Assembly (NCBI GenBank): GCA_028751875.1
Contig: CM054135.1
Location: 10,725,131 to 10,789,130, forward strand
Source of the DNA: Rapana venosa
Taxonomy: Eukaryota; Mollusca; Gastropoda; Neogastropoda; Muricidae
Reading direction: 5' to 3'
DNA length: 64,000 bases
The notes under the pieces were generated by a model, which was given only the letters and a program-made list of their open reading frames with translations, ran no database searches and was not told where the DNA came from. Shown here piece by piece: positions 12,786 to 24,952 of this stretch; the stretch's first letter is position 1; each line of letters opens with the position of its first letter. The translations under genes and the position numbers were made by a program.

Positions 12786-15700
12786 GTATGTCATTTGTTG
12801 CAGCAATGCGCATTCTTCAGTTATGTGGTTTAAGGATTTGGTATATGTGTTTCAAGTCCGATTGCATTCACTGTCATAGTTTTCTTTTTCGGTCACCGAT
12901 TTATTTAGTGGAAGGAACAAAAAGCGCATTCAATATGGCGTACAACACGACCATGTGACTTTGTTTGGCAACTTCTCAACAGATTGTTTATGTTGGAGTT
13001 ATTGAAAATCGTTTTGTCGAATTAGTTCATGCATTGATGGGGTACAGTTTTTATTGAGAGAGCATAAATACTTATTTTAGTGCTTGAATTTTTTGGTGGC
13101 AGGTTGCCAGATCGAAAACGAGACACTACAAAGTCGGAAAATTGAATTGGGGCACGTGTGTCAGTTTTGATGTTGTGGGTGGGATGTAATCTGACAGCAG
13201 AGTTAATTCCATTGCAAAATTGAACGGCTGTGCTTACGAACCATGTCAGCAGCTATATTTAGCCTATCAGGGTTTTTGCATTTTGACCAGAAAGAGATAC
13301 GTTTATCGACAGCTGCAGCTGACGTCAGGGCTAGGAACTGGGTAGGCCTAGCAGATACGGCCTTGAACTCATCGGGGTCACTTGGGATGTGTTATAGGTG
13401 TGCACGCAATGGAAAATGGGAACCATAGAATCCTGCGAGTGATTGTCAAACCCGAGGGAAAGAAACGGCCAGAGGAAGAAAGAAGATCCCAGATTAAAAA
13501 ACAAAACCAAACAAGTTAAACCTACATGTACCAAACTGAATCATCAACAAAGGGAAGGCTGTGTTGCCAAGGGTTAAAAAGAAAGGCAAATCAGGCCATT
13601 GAATGCTTTTGATAACCAATTAGAGTGCATCCCCTTGGATGATAAAAAAATGACAATTAAATGCCATGATTTATGCCCATGAGCTCCTTTAGTTGGGAGA
13701 GTTGCAGCAGGGTTGAAAAGATGTCACACCAGGGGATATTATCTACTGGGCTGTTTTTTAGGGTCTCAATATTAAACGGCAGGAAAGTCTGAAGGTTATT
13801 GTGAATATGTCATTGTAACTGTATAAGTACTAAAATACTAAATAGTAAGCTATAATTTGATAATGCTTAAGTTAAGGGTTAAAAAAAAATTCATATTGGC
13901 TACCAATAAAAAAAATAAGTTAGGCAAAAGGTGACTGTAGGCTAAAACAAAACAAAAAGGAATCTTTAATGATATAGACCTATCTATGGCAAAGTGTTCA
14001 CGAATATATTAAAAAAAACCCCAAAACACCCCAAGCTATTATGAGTTACAGTACACTTACACTACTGTACAGAGCACATGGAATTTCTGCTGTATACAGG
14101 GTGCTCACAGACTTTCTGTAATTGTGCATAGTGTTGATTCCCTGATCAGTACCCCTTAGTGATAGAAAATCATATAGATTGCTCAGCATCTAGGCTTTGT
14201 CTTAGCATTAATGATTTTTTTTAAAACGGTGGCAGTGTTATACTCTGTTATTGCAGTGTTGCATCTGTTTCTGGTAGGGAGGATGTGTGTGTGTGTGTGT
14301 GTGTGTTGTTTGGTTGGGTTTGATTTTATTTGTTTGGTTTTGTTCGTTATTGTTGGGGTTTTTTTTGTTGGCTTTCTTTTTGGAGGGATACTATTATGGA
14401 AGGAAGTTCAGGATCAGCAACAAACAAACATCAACAAAAAATGTGCTGTAAATGAAATTTTGTTGATCACTTTCTGTTTTGTACTTGCTATGTTTCTGGC
14501 AGCAGACTGTTTGACTTTGAGCATTGTTTAGCTCAGCTTGATTTGTCGAGCCTGCCATTCTCCGAACAGTTAGACAAAGTTGAAAAGTATTTGCTGATTT
14601 AAAATAGTTGTTTTATTACTTTTAATATTGGGGAGGCAGGGGTAAAGGGTAGTAGTCTTGGGGGAAAGGGTAGTTGCCTAGGGGAAAGGGTAGTTACCTA
14701 GGGGGGCAAGGGTAGTTACCCTATGGGGGCAAGGGTAGTTACCTAGGGGGGAAAGGGTAGTTACGTAGGGGGAAAGGGTAGTTACGTAGGGGAAAGGGTA
14801 GTTGCCTAGGGGGAACAGGTAGTTGCCTAGGGGAACGGGTAGTTGCCTAGGGGAAAGGGTAGTTACCTAGGGGGGAAAGGGTAGTTACCTAGGATGAAAG
14901 GGTAGTTGCCTAGGGGGAAAGGGTAGTTACCATGGGGGAAAGGGTAGTTGCCTAGGGGAAAGGGTAGTTACATAGGGGGAAAGGGTAGTTACGTAGGGGG
15001 AAAGGGTAGTTTGCCTAGGGGAACAGGTAGTTGCCTAGGGAACGGGTAGTTGCCTAGGGGAACGGGTAGTTGCCTAAGGGGGAAGGGTAGTTGCCTAGGG
15101 GGAAAGGGTAGTTACCTAGGGGAAAGGGTAGTTACCTAGGGGGAAAGGGTAGTTGCCTAGGGGGAAAGGGTAGTTGCCTAGGGGGAAAGGGTAGTTACCT
15201 AGGGGGAAAGGGTAGTTACCTAGGACGAAAGGGTAGTTACCTAGGACGAAAGGGTAGTTACCTAGGACGAAAGGGTAGTTGCCTAGGGGGAAAGGGTAGT
15301 TGCCTAGGGGGAAAGGGTAGTTACCTAGGGGGGAAAGGGTAGTTACCTAGGACGAAAGGGTAGTTGCCTAGGGGGAAAGGGTAGTTGCCTAGGGGGAAAG
15401 GGTAGTTGCCTAGGGGAAAGGGTAGTTGCCTAAGGGGAAAGGGTAGTTACCTAGGGGGGAAAGGGTAGTTACGTAGGGGAAAGGGTAGTTACCTAGGGGG
15501 AAAGGGTAGTTGCCTCTCGCTTTCATGATTTGAAAGTAGTGATGGAAAATATATTCACTCTCTTTTATTGATTGGCAAGGGAGACTTGGGGGTTACACTG
15601 AGAGGTAAGTAAATCAAATTGTAAACTTTGTTACAGGTTTAACCATTGCTAATTGCTATGCTTTATTATAGTGTATAGGTTTCTTTCAAACAATGTGACA

Positions 15701-17778
15701 GACAAGGAATCTTTTTTTTTATTAGGGTTTTAAAAATATTTTTTAGTTATTGATTTACAACTTGCATTGCGCATTTGTATGCAGTTGTAAATTACAATTC
15801 TTGTATCTGCAGGAACGCGTATTGTGTATGAAAGAAACTTCCTACTGCAATGTCGAAATTCTCCTCTGGCCAAAAGTCCTCCTGCCAATATGCTGGACAT
15901 CCCTGGCATCACCTCGCCCGCCAAGCCCAATGTGAAGGAAAATGGCGATGCTCCCCTGAAAGAGGAACAGGAAGAAGAGAAAGGTAACCGTTGTTATTTA
16001 GTATTATTATCATGACGATTGTTTGCAGAGAGGGAGTAAGTAGGGAAGAAATCTTGAGCAAGATGGATGGGCAGAGTCAAAGTGTGAAGTGAGAGTGATT
16101 TCAGTTTTGGGTATCTTTTCTGAAAAGTGGTCATGTGTACAGTATGTATTCATGAAAAAGATTCATGCATTCTGTGTATCACTGTATGTCATGTCCTCAT
16201 TAATAGTCTAATGTTTTCTGATTTTCTGATACTCGGTATATAGTATTTATTTATTTATTTTGTTTATACATGTGCTGTCCCTCTAAGAAAATCCTCACTT
16301 ATCAACACTCACCTCACACCGGTCAGAGGTGCTGGGCCTGACTTGTCAGGTGCTTAACGGCAGCACGATGCATTTTCGCTCATATGACAGAGAATAGTAG
16401 TTGCTGTCTGAGCTTTCGATGAAGAAGAAGACTTTCCACTAGCTGTCATCTGTTTCGGTTACCCCCCACCCCCTCACTCCCATCTGTTCCCTTTAGATTT
16501 TTGTCCTTATTTCTTCTTTTTAGATGTTATACTAATTTTTGTAGGGGTTTGTTGTAGTGGTTGTTGATGATGTTGCTGGTGTTCTTGATAGATGGCTTGA
16601 TGAAAAAAAGCAATTATGCATTGCTTATTATAGTATTCAATTTTTTTTATGTACCATGTGGAAATAAACATTTGAGTTTGATTTTCACACACACACACAC
16701 ACTCGCATAAATCATTATGTGTTCTTTTCATTCCATGGCTCGAGCTCCAAGGTTCGCCAATGGTGAGATGTTTGTATGACTGTTTTTGCCCACTGTTAAG
16801 GTAGTTGCATTCCGACTTCTGAAGATGTTCTGCATGCATTTGCACAAGGGACCTCGGTTTATTATATAGTCTCATTTGAAGGACTTTCTGGGCAGTGGAG
16901 TCAGCACTGATGTTAACTCCAGGGGAAAAATCCCCTCAAACGGTTGCCACGATGGTGGCTTGTGCCTGGGCCATCAGACTGCAGGCTCAGCGCTTGAACC
17001 ACTAGGTTATCCCACCCTCATAAACATTTTAAAAATCATCACCAAGATGTTTTCTTATGACCTGTTTCCCATCAAGATCACACATACATTATCCTTCAGA
17101 TGAGACTATAAACCGAGGCCCCGTGTGCGAACGCATGCAGAACATCTTGCGCACATGTTAAATCCTGTTTCGCTTTTCGAAAGAGTAGGCCATAGTGTGC
17201 CGGTGGGACAGATGACAAAATTTACAAAACCGCATACACATGGGGACTGGATGTAAAAAAAACACATGAGTGCTTATTCCATTATCCTCGATATTTAAAA
17301 AAAAAAAATCTTGTTGACTTTTAAAGGAAAGAAAAAGGAGCTGATGAGCTGTCAGAATAATAAAGTTGTCAAATTTATTCACTTCAGAAACACACATGTA
17401 TGTTAATTTCCCAGTGAAACTTGAACCCATCTGGTTTCGTTTAATTTTTTATCTCTGAAGAGCATGAATGTACCTCCCAACTGCCTTGGCAAAAATCCCA
17501 ACTGTATCCCTGAAGATGCAATGTGCCTACCTAAGTCTCGTCATTGGTGAACGTCAGAGTTTTTGCCAAGGAAACAACAACAACAAAAATTGTTGACTCA
17601 AGCTTATCAAGAAGGCTGTGAAATGCGAGTTTAATAGCAATGAAAACTATCACAGTAGACGTTGTCTGTTTTCAGGAGTACAATTTGTCCATGGCATAAA
17701 CTCTTGTCTCCCTGTGTCTCTTTGTCGCACACAGAAAAAGTGCCTGCTGAAGATGCCCAGTTTGAGATGGACATCTAA
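12647..17778 (+). CDS. EIF4EBP: eIF4E-binding protein (4E-BP), complete, 3 exons
   Basis: Translational repressor that binds eIF4E and blocks its use by eIF4G until phosphorylated by TOR complex 1. Joining 12647-12785, 15813-15983 and 17735-17778 gives a 117-residue protein, close to the usual 118 of vertebrate 4E-BP1. Visible motifs in order: RDIP at residues 13-16 (position of the RAIP motif), the YSTTPGG/FSTTPGG pair with Thr35 and Thr44 (equivalents of human Thr37/Thr46), the eIF4E-binding segment YERNFLL at 52-58, RNSP with Ser63 (human Ser65), AKSPP with Ser68 (human Thr70), and a C-terminal TOS motif FEMDI at 113-117. Introns are GT-AG with phases 1 and 1. The start ATG has A at -3. 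The gene is convergent with the HERC4-like gene to the right. Motifs are seen in the sequence; function is from family knowledge. Confidence 0.97.
14630..15515 (+). repeat. G-rich 20-21 bp minisatellite in 4E-BP intron 1
   Basis: Roughly 43 tandem units of the form GGGGGAAAGGGTAGTTACCT with small variants (TTGCCT, GGACGAAA). Four or more G-runs fall within any 30-45 nt on the coding strand, so the transcript can form G-quadruplexes. The array ends about 300 bp before exon 2. Confidence 0.95.
15813..15983 (+). CDS. EIF4EBP: 4E-BP exon 2 (eIF4E-binding helix)
   Basis: Acceptor tgcag|GA before 15813; donor AAAG|GTAACC at 15984. Encodes [11 protein letters not shown], the Ser-Pro phosphorylation sites and the PGITSP segment, then a Lys/Glu-rich stretch ending EEEK. 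Length 171 nt keeps phase 1 at both ends. Confidence 0.97.
16320..16435 (+). mobile_element. Repeat family F, short copy in 4E-BP intron 2
   Basis: Contains gctgggcctgacttgtcagg, the cttaacggcagcac box and a short GAAGAAGAAG tail. Confidence 0.65.
16736..17018 (-). mobile_element. SINE family B copy in 4E-BP intron 2
   Basis: Tail module tcgagctccaaggttcgcca, body actccaggggaaaaatcccc, tRNA-like head at the right (gaaccactaggttatccc). Confidence 0.78.
17093..17297 (+). mobile_element. SINE family B 3' part in 4E-BP intron 2
   Basis: Runs from ttcagatgagactataaacc through cgcatacacatggggactgg to ttccattatcctcgatattt. The head is missing. It lies opposite to the copy just left of it. Confidence 0.75.
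17735..17778 (+). CDS. EIF4EBP: 4E-BP exon 3 (TOS motif and stop)
   Basis: Acceptor cacacag|AA before 17735. The 44-nt coding part encodes [14 protein letters not shown] and the TAA stop at 17776-17778. FEMDI is the TOR-signalling (TOS) motif that docks 4E-BP on Raptor. The exon is too short to be found by open-frame length and was recognised from the motif and splice phase. Confidence 0.95.
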
Positions 17779-19286
17779 CCCGACGCGCCTGGGCCTGACG
17801 TCTTTCACTTCCAAATGTCCTGCTGCCTGATTGGTCCCTGTCTGTCCTGTCTGAGGGTTTTGCCGCTTCTGTGGACTGGACGGTGGCAGTTTCGTCACTT
17901 GCACCAGTTGCCTCAGGACACGAGTGTGTGTCTGTGTGATTCTGGGTTTCATGTGAAAAGTGTCGGTGCAGGTTGGCATCCCCAGCACCTGGTTAGTGTT
18001 ATGTCGGTATTGTGTGGCGTTAAGTTTCCGCAGAGAAGCTCGGTGGTTAGTCTGTTCATGTGTAAGCTGGTGAATCGTAGGTGTTTGATATCGATCGGTG
18101 ACTGGAATCGTTCTGATGGTAATGAAGCAGTTTGATGTCAAGGGTGGTTAACTAAGGATGCCTTCTTTTACAAACATACTTGAAAATTGTTAATACTTCT
18201 GGGTGCTTATATTTTTTTATTTGGTTTATTGAGAAAAAAAATTATTTGAATGAATTTTTGTAATTATTTTTAACATGTGCAAAGTTGTATGGTTTTGTTT
18301 TTATTGGTAGTATTAGTATTATTATTATTGGGATTAGAGTAGTACTACAGTGAAAGAAAATTACAACTTGAAATCCTTCTTTAGGTAGCAGCTTGAAGGC
18401 TTTGTTGTCAGTTTTTTTCTTTCTTTCTTTCTTTCTTTTTTTGTTTGTTTTTGTTTTGGAGATTAGAAGAACATGCTTTCCAAAAAAAAAAAATCTACGT
18501 TTGTTGGGGTGGGAGCAGGAGACGCAGTGAGTTTAGAAATGTGTTCATGTGTCATTACGAACTGCCCCTTCTGTGACTCTGTCAGCTGACATAGATCTTT
18601 CAGTTGTTATGACTCCTGTCTCCTTTTAAGATTGTGTGCATGCATGAGGGTGTTTGTGTACTAGACACTTTTTACTGCTGCATGGTGTGTGGTTGATGGA
18701 TGTTAAGAGTGTTAAGAGGGAAAGGGAGAGAGACACCATGAATGACTGTATAGCATGAATTTTACGGGTTTGCCTTCTTTAAAGTAAACTCTTTTGACCA
18801 TCTGTAAGCAGCTATGTATTAAATCTTATGCTGTTTTATTATTATTATTATTATTTTGTTTTTTGATGTGGAGATCTATCTATTTCAGATCAGAAACGCT
18901 GAAATTGCAGCAGGTTTTAGTTTGTCAAACACTGTTGATGCCATGCGATACTGCTTTTTGTGGATACACGTGCACTATGAAGAGAAGATCCAATACCAGC
19001 TTTATCATGTCACCATAATGGAAAGGGAAGTCACCATGGTGGAAGGGGTTCTGTCCCCTTCCGACCCAGTCAGGTTTGGTATTTCAGAGGTGAGTGACTT
19101 GCAGATTAACTCAAGCACAGTGTGTCTTCTTCTTTTCTACACTGTGAGGATGAAAGGTTATGGGGAAAAGAAAGATAGGATGGTTGCAAACTGGAAGCTG
19201 GAGAAGAATAGCTTAGTGTATGCCTGATGTTTGTGAGCCTGGCACACCTATCACATCTTGAATGTCTGGCTTTTACCAATTTTCCC

Positions 19287-19317
<31 letters not shown>

Positions 19318-20550
19318 TACTGCATGCTGTGTAACTGTGAATGTATTGCATTTGTCATGACTGTATGTAAGGTTATGTTCATGACGTAACTGATCGGCAC
19401 GTTCGAACTCATTGCCATGCAGGTGCAACGGGGCATTACATAATTTACACTGCTGTCAGAGATTATATTTCTTATATCAGCTTGTGAACAGCATTTATTG
19501 AGACCTTTTCTCTCTGTGTGATGAAGATCTATATAAAGCAGGCAAGCTACAGAAGATGTGCGTTTTGTTGTCGTTGTTGTTGTTTCTCGTACTGGTTTGG
19601 GGAAATGTTTTGTCTGAAAAAGATCGGTGGTTTTGGTCATGTGAAGATTTTCGTGGTGATTGCACAGTATCAATCAAAGCCTTTTTTCATGTCAACACAC
19701 CTCAAATCCCTCTTTATCCCAGCACACCAAAATCAGATGGCAAAGAGGAGGAGAAAAGAAAAAAGATGTATTTTTCTGACAAGTAAAGAAGTTCTGCGTG
19801 ATAATCAAAGGATAAAGTTTTGTTTTGCAAAGGTCTGTGTTACTGGCAGATGAGTTTGTCTCCACACGGGAGTCCCATTTTGTATGTATGTCAAGGTTGT
19901 TGTGGGGAGACAGGCAGGGATTGGGCAGCCAGTGATAGTTGGTGGAAAATAGTGTCTGGGTTTGGGGTTTTTTTTGTTTTCGTTCTATTTTTGGTTTTAT
20001 TTTATTTAATATCCAATTTTTTCTGGATGCTTTTTGTTGGTTTCTTTGTTTGGTTCATGGTCTACAGAAGAAAGAAAACACTTTGAAATGGAAAGATATT
20101 TGTCGCTGCATCATGGTGATGGTGAACAAAGCATCTGGGGAGAAAAGGCATTAATTCACCTGGCTTTTTTTTCTTTCCATGAGGTATGGGGAATCTTGAT
20201 CATTTCTTAAAATCTTTTGTTGTGAGAATACACGGTGAAGTTGCTCTGATATTGTGGGCGCATCTGATTGCCAACATAAAATCCAAAGACGCCAGGGTGT
20301 TGTGCCAAGATTGTTGGGTTTGTTTTTGGTTTGTTTTTGGATGGAAATGCTTATGACGTAGCTATTTCTAATTATTTGTTATCCTGTACTGTGCATTATA
20401 ACTGATGCCATGCTAGCGTAAGCGGCGACCAGCATGGGATACAGTCAGCACTATTTTTTGTGTGCTTGTATGACATGGCAAAACTCATCCAACTTGTTGT
20501 CTTAGAGACTTTTGACATACTATTCATTTAATAAAACAAGAAGTTTCGTA
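17779..20550 (+). other. Probable 3' UTR of 4E-BP
   Basis: No further homology follows the stop codon. The sequence is AT-rich, with chance open frames near 17815-18135 and 18856-19227 that match nothing known to me, a 28-nt poly-C at 19284-19311, and an AATAAA at 20530-20535 that could be the polyadenylation signal. The length is inferred; an earlier end is possible. Confidence 0.35.
20530..20535 (+). promoter_or_regulatory. Candidate poly(A) signal AATAAA for 4E-BP
   Basis: Canonical hexamer on the + strand, followed about 25-40 nt later by T/GT-rich sequence (tgttttgggtgtgtttt), as expected of a cleavage region. Confidence 0.4.
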
Positions 20551-20639
20551 CACTTGACTGTTTTGGGTGTGTTTTACTGAGAGAGAGACAGAGAGAGAGA
20601 GAGACAGAGAGAGATGTTTTTTCTTTTTTTGTTGTTTTT

Positions 20640-20728
20640 TATGTTTATTTATCTATTCTTTTATTTCGAGGATAATGGAATAAGTATTCATATGCTTTCT
20701 TTTTATTTTACATCGAGTACCTGTATTA
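20640..20728 (-). mobile_element. SINE family B 3' fragment
   Basis: Contains ttatttcgaggataatggaa and the following catatgc..ttacatcgag tail of the B family, reversed. It abuts the family A element to its right. A (GA)n tract lies at 20580-20612. Confidence 0.6.
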
Positions 20729-20729
20729 A

Positions 20730-21078
20730 GGGGACGGGATAGCTCAGTGGTCAGAGCACTCGCTTTCCCCAGCCAAGATTAAGTCAAGTCAAAGTCAAGT
20801 CAAAAACACTTTAATCATCCCATGAAGGGCAATTACAAGCAGCATTGAGCGTGGTTACCAGTTGGATGGGTGACTGAGTGCCTTGGCTTCAGTACAGTCC
20901 CCCAGTTCACCCAGCTGTAAATGGGTACCTGCGTCTTTAGGGTCAGAGAAGGTAAAACAGCGAGGGAGAGGAGATGGGCGCCATCCTCAATATGCTGGCC
21001 CCTGGAGAAGCTAAGGTCTTGGATGCCTTACTCCCCTATGACCTTATAGGTTATGGGACACCTTTATCTTTACCTTTT
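20730..21078 (+). mobile_element. SINE family A copy with a foreign insert
   Basis: Head ggggacgggatagctcagtg at 20730. Between 20778 and 20838 it carries aagtcaagtc..caatta, which is the reverse complement of sequence at 30046-30100. The A body then resumes and ends at cctttatctttacc. Confidence 0.82.
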
Positions 21079-21276
21079 TACCCGTATTACTCAAGTAACC
21101 ACCTCTGAAGTCAAAATGGCTGCCTATAATTATGACAAGGTATTTGAAAACATCCAAACATGCAATTCTCTTGGCCAGTGTGACCTTAAGTGGTTACCTG
21201 TATGGCGAGGTACTTGAAAACAACAAAACACACAATCCCCTCTTTAAGTGTGTTCTGAAATGGTTGTGTCTATGGT

Positions 21277-21576
21277 GGGGACAGGATAGCTCAGTGGTCA
21301 GAGCACTCGCTCTCCCCCAAGCTATGGTTAAGCGGCATTGAGCGTGGTTACCTCTTGGATGGGTGACTGTTCATGCACCTTAGCTTCAGGACTGTCCCCC
21401 AGTTCACCCAGCTGTCAATGGGCACCTGCCCTCTTTAGGGACAGGAAAGGTAAAGCAGCGAGGGAGAGGAGATGGGTGCCACACCCTCACTATGCTGGCC
21501 CTTAGAAAAGCTGAGGTCTCTGACACCTCGCTCCCCAACAACCACAAAGGTTATGGGACACCTGTACCTTTTTACC
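21277..21576 (+). mobile_element. SINE family A copy
   Basis: Starts ggggacaggatagctcagtg and ends ggttatgggacacctgtacc. No insert. Lies 200 bp after the previous copy in the same orientation. Confidence 0.83.
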
Positions 21577-22923
21577 TGTGGTGAGGTACTTGAAAGCAGC
21601 CACACACGCAATCCTCTCATCAAGTGTTTACCTAATGGTCTCACAGAAATTCCCAGGTGAGGAAAAAAGTACATATGCTGGGTGAGTTGCAGCCCGATGA
21701 AAATGCTGGGGACCGCTTAACAACAGCGAAAGCAACAACAATTCATGTTGAGCTAAAATAATGGAGAGTATGAGATGAGAGAGGCCCCACACCAGGCATG
21801 CAAGTTTTAGCAGTATAGCCGTTGTTTCTTCTGCCTTTTTCTCTCCCAGGTTGTGGTGGCTAAGAAGACACTATGGGGAAGAGAACAGCTGGTAGGAGTC
21901 CCAGGGCTCTAGGAAAACATACACTCACACACGAATGTGAATACTAATATTTTATTATCTCAAATAGAGAAGTTTATATAGGTTATGGGCAAACATTAAA
22001 CACAAACACACACACTTGCACACAAACACTGACACACACACATACACTCACTCACTCACTTAACATACACACACTTCACACTCAAACACACACACACAGC
22101 CTAAATGAATAAATAAAATAATCATTAATTACAAAAGTCATCATGAAGTGTAGTCCTACGTGCAAACACATGCAAAATATCATGACCGCACACACAAAAA
22201 AGTACAGCAGCCTACATAATTCAGATTTCTAATGATTCGAGCAACTACAGTGGGTTATGAGGAAGGAAAACCGCTATTGACATCAGGAAAGAACACGCAT
22301 ACACTTAGGAAGATACATATATGTATCCAAAACTTGTTTTGTAACAGTTCTTTTTCGATACCTATTGATCACTCATGAGCATTCACTGAGCTTGTTACTG
22401 GGGCATAAAAGGATTTAGGGTCATGAGCAGCTGTCTGAAGTTGTAAACTAAGCAGACAGCATAATGACTTGATTTATGGGGTTGCCAAGACACTGCACTC
22501 CGTTTTTCAAGCAGTGAGTCATGGGTCAAATCGTGCCACAAGGCAATTCAGACTGTTGCTGTTGAAGACACACTTCTAAAACAATGAAGATCTAGTGTAA
22601 GCAGTGACCTGAGAGGATCACTGGAAGGTGAATGATAAACAGGTTTGGTATACACTTTCACACACACAACACACACACACAAAACACACACACACACACA
22701 CTTGCATACAACAGCTGGAGGCTGAACAACAAAGAGACTGTTTTTCTATCTGCTTGGGTTTGTATAGTAAGTAAATCAATATTATAATTTTGAGCGGTGG
22801 GAAATAACACGTCATGGCAGTGTGTGTGTCTGTGCGTGTATGTGTATGTGTGTGTGTGTTTGAACACAGGGAAACATGCTGTTAACAAGTACGTCTTTTA
22901 GCAGTGTAAAACATGCGGGAATA

Positions 22924-22960
<37 letters not shown>
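21577..22960. other. No gene seen; CA-rich and (TA)n low-complexity DNA
   Basis: CA-type low complexity at 21920-22100 and 22655-22702, TG at 22820-22860 and (TA)n at 22926-22960 directly before the LINE. Otherwise unrecognised. Confidence 0.6.
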
Positions 22961-22963
<3 letters not shown>

Positions 22964-24213
22964 AGAAGGAGGCAGAAGAACACCTTGCAGAGGAACAAGC
23001 TGGGTTCAGGGCAGGCAGGAGCACAATCGAACAGATTTTTAACTGCCACATCATGATGGAAAAACATCTCCAACATCAGAGAGACCTGTTCCACAACTTC
23101 GACTTCAAGAAGGCTTTTGACAGAGTATGGCACGAAGGCCTGTGGCAGGTCCTCAGAATGTTTGGCATTGAAGAAGGACTAGTGCAATCCATCCAAGCAC
23201 TATACAACACTGCAAGCAGTGCAGTCCTTCTGAACAATCAGGTCGGAGACTACTTCAAAACCACAGTTGGGGTCCGACAAGGATGCCTGTTATCTCCAGT
23301 CCTGTTCAATCTGTTCTTGGAAAACATCATGAGAGAGACCCTCCATGACTTCCACTCTACCATCTCCATTGGCGGCAGACCCCTCAACAACTTACGGTTT
23401 GCCGATGACATTGACCTCATGGGCGGAAGTAACACAGAGCTGCAAGATCTTACGACCAGACTTGAGAACAGAGCTGGAGCATATGGGATGGAGGTGAGCT
23501 TGGAGAAAAGTAAAGTACTTGTGACGCACGAGCAATGCCACCGCTAAAATTTACATGAACGGCCAACAACTGGAGGAGGTAGATGCTTTTAAATACCTCG
23601 GCGCTACACTCACAAAGGACGGGCGATCGACGACAGAAATCAAAGTCAGAATAGCCATGGCAACATCTTCCATGACAAAACTCACCACCATATGGAAAAG
23701 TAAAGAGATCAGTTTCCCAATCAAACTAAAGCTCTACAAAGCCCTAATTCAGTCAATCCTGCTGTACGGAAGTGAAACCTGGACATTGACTGCTGAAACA
23801 GCAAAGCGAACCCAGTCATTCGAAACAAAATGCCATAGAAAACTACTGGGCATATCTTGGAGAGAACGAAAGACCAATGAATTTGTCAAGAGTCAAATAA
23901 CACAGCTGGCAGGTCCACAGGAACCCCTTCTCACCATCGTCAAGAAGAAAAAGCTGACATGGTTCGGCCACGTCACCCGCCACAACACTCTGCCCAAAAC
24001 AGTACTGCAGGGAACACTCGAAGGTGGCAGAAGGAGGGGAAGACAGAACAAGTCATGGATGGACAACATCAGAGAATGGACCAGGATGAATGACTCGGCA
24101 CTACTGCGCAGAGCCGAGGACCGAGATGGATGGAGGAGGCTTACCACGGCATCGTCTTTCATGTCTCCCCCACGACCGCCAAGGTCACGGGTCTGATGAT
24201 GATGATGATGATA
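22961..24213 (+). mobile_element. 5'-truncated non-LTR retrotransposon with reverse transcriptase
   Basis: LINE fragment encoding the RT palm and C-terminal region. Visible RT motifs: EEQAGFRAGRST near the start, FDFKKAFDRVW (motif A), VRQGCLLSPVLFNLF (motif B) and RFADDIDL (motif C, 23395-23418), then FKYLGATLT. The C-terminal part has YGSETWTLT, LTWFGHVTRHNTLP and RRRGRQNKSWMDNIREWT, ending in a (TGA)n tail. One frameshift near 23529 splits the frame into 23053-23547 and 23555-24196. The 5' side breaks at a (TA)n tract at 22926-22960. No endonuclease remains. Clade is uncertain (RTE- or I/Nimb-like). Likely immobile. Confidence 0.9.
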
Positions 24214-24506
24214 TATACACACACACACACACAAATATCAAGACCTGCACAAAAACTTCAGCTCGGTATTATTCATAAGTGTGTGCTGGACGCATGGTGT
24301 ATAAAAGATGAGCGTGTGACTGAGAAATAGAAAGATGTCCCCCATCTCATCCATTAGTGGTAGAGTATACCTGTAGCCAAGAATACCCAGGCAAAATCCT
24401 GACGCTGATTAATGTGAAAGAGAACTGTAGTCACTGTAACCAATGGTTAAGCTCATCACTTTATTATCTGTGGCTTTACAACGTGCCTTTTGGGTTGTTT
24501 TTTTGT

Positions 24507-24867
24507 TCCTTGCCTAGAGCTCTGAGGTTTACCGATGGTGAGATTTTGCATATGCAACTGCTTTAACCCACCATGAAGGTAGCTGCATTCCGACTTCAGG
24601 GATGTATGCCAGGTATATTCTTGTTTCTGTAACCCATTGAACGCTGACATGAATTAACGAGATATTTTGCATGCATATTTGATCTTCTGCATGTATATAT
24701 ACACGAAGGGAACTAAGGCACGGGCAGGTCTGCACTTGAAGTTGACATGGGAGATAAATAAAAATCCCCACCCCTTATTCACTAGTTGCCGCCAAGATTC
24801 AAATTCACGATTTCATGAATCCATGGGACTGAAGTCAAACGGTCTGAAGCCCTCAACTATAGCGTCC
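24507..24867 (-). mobile_element. SINE family C copy
   Basis: Tail module ttgcctagagctctgaggtt, central palindromic gcatgtatatatacacgaag, and a minus-strand head ending in the CTATAG of ctcaactatagcgtcc. Confidence 0.78.
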
Positions 24868-24952
24868 GTTACAACATGTCCATAAGAAGAGAGGCTCTGG
24901 CGATCATGGAAAGAAAGCCATGACTGGCTAGCCACACTTGGCTCAGTAAGTA

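Noticed and set aside
17650..18141. 163-codon minus frame and 106-codon plus frame
   Set aside because: Overlap each other and the 4E-BP terminal exon; no recognisable domain.
18856..19227. 123-codon frame after 4E-BP as a separate gene
   Set aside because: No motif, splice context or family resemblance; lies in the probable 3' UTR.
20730..20800. tRNA gene with GGATAGCTCAGTGGTCAGAG
   Set aside because: This A-box sequence is the head of SINE family A, present in six copies with the same non-tRNA body.
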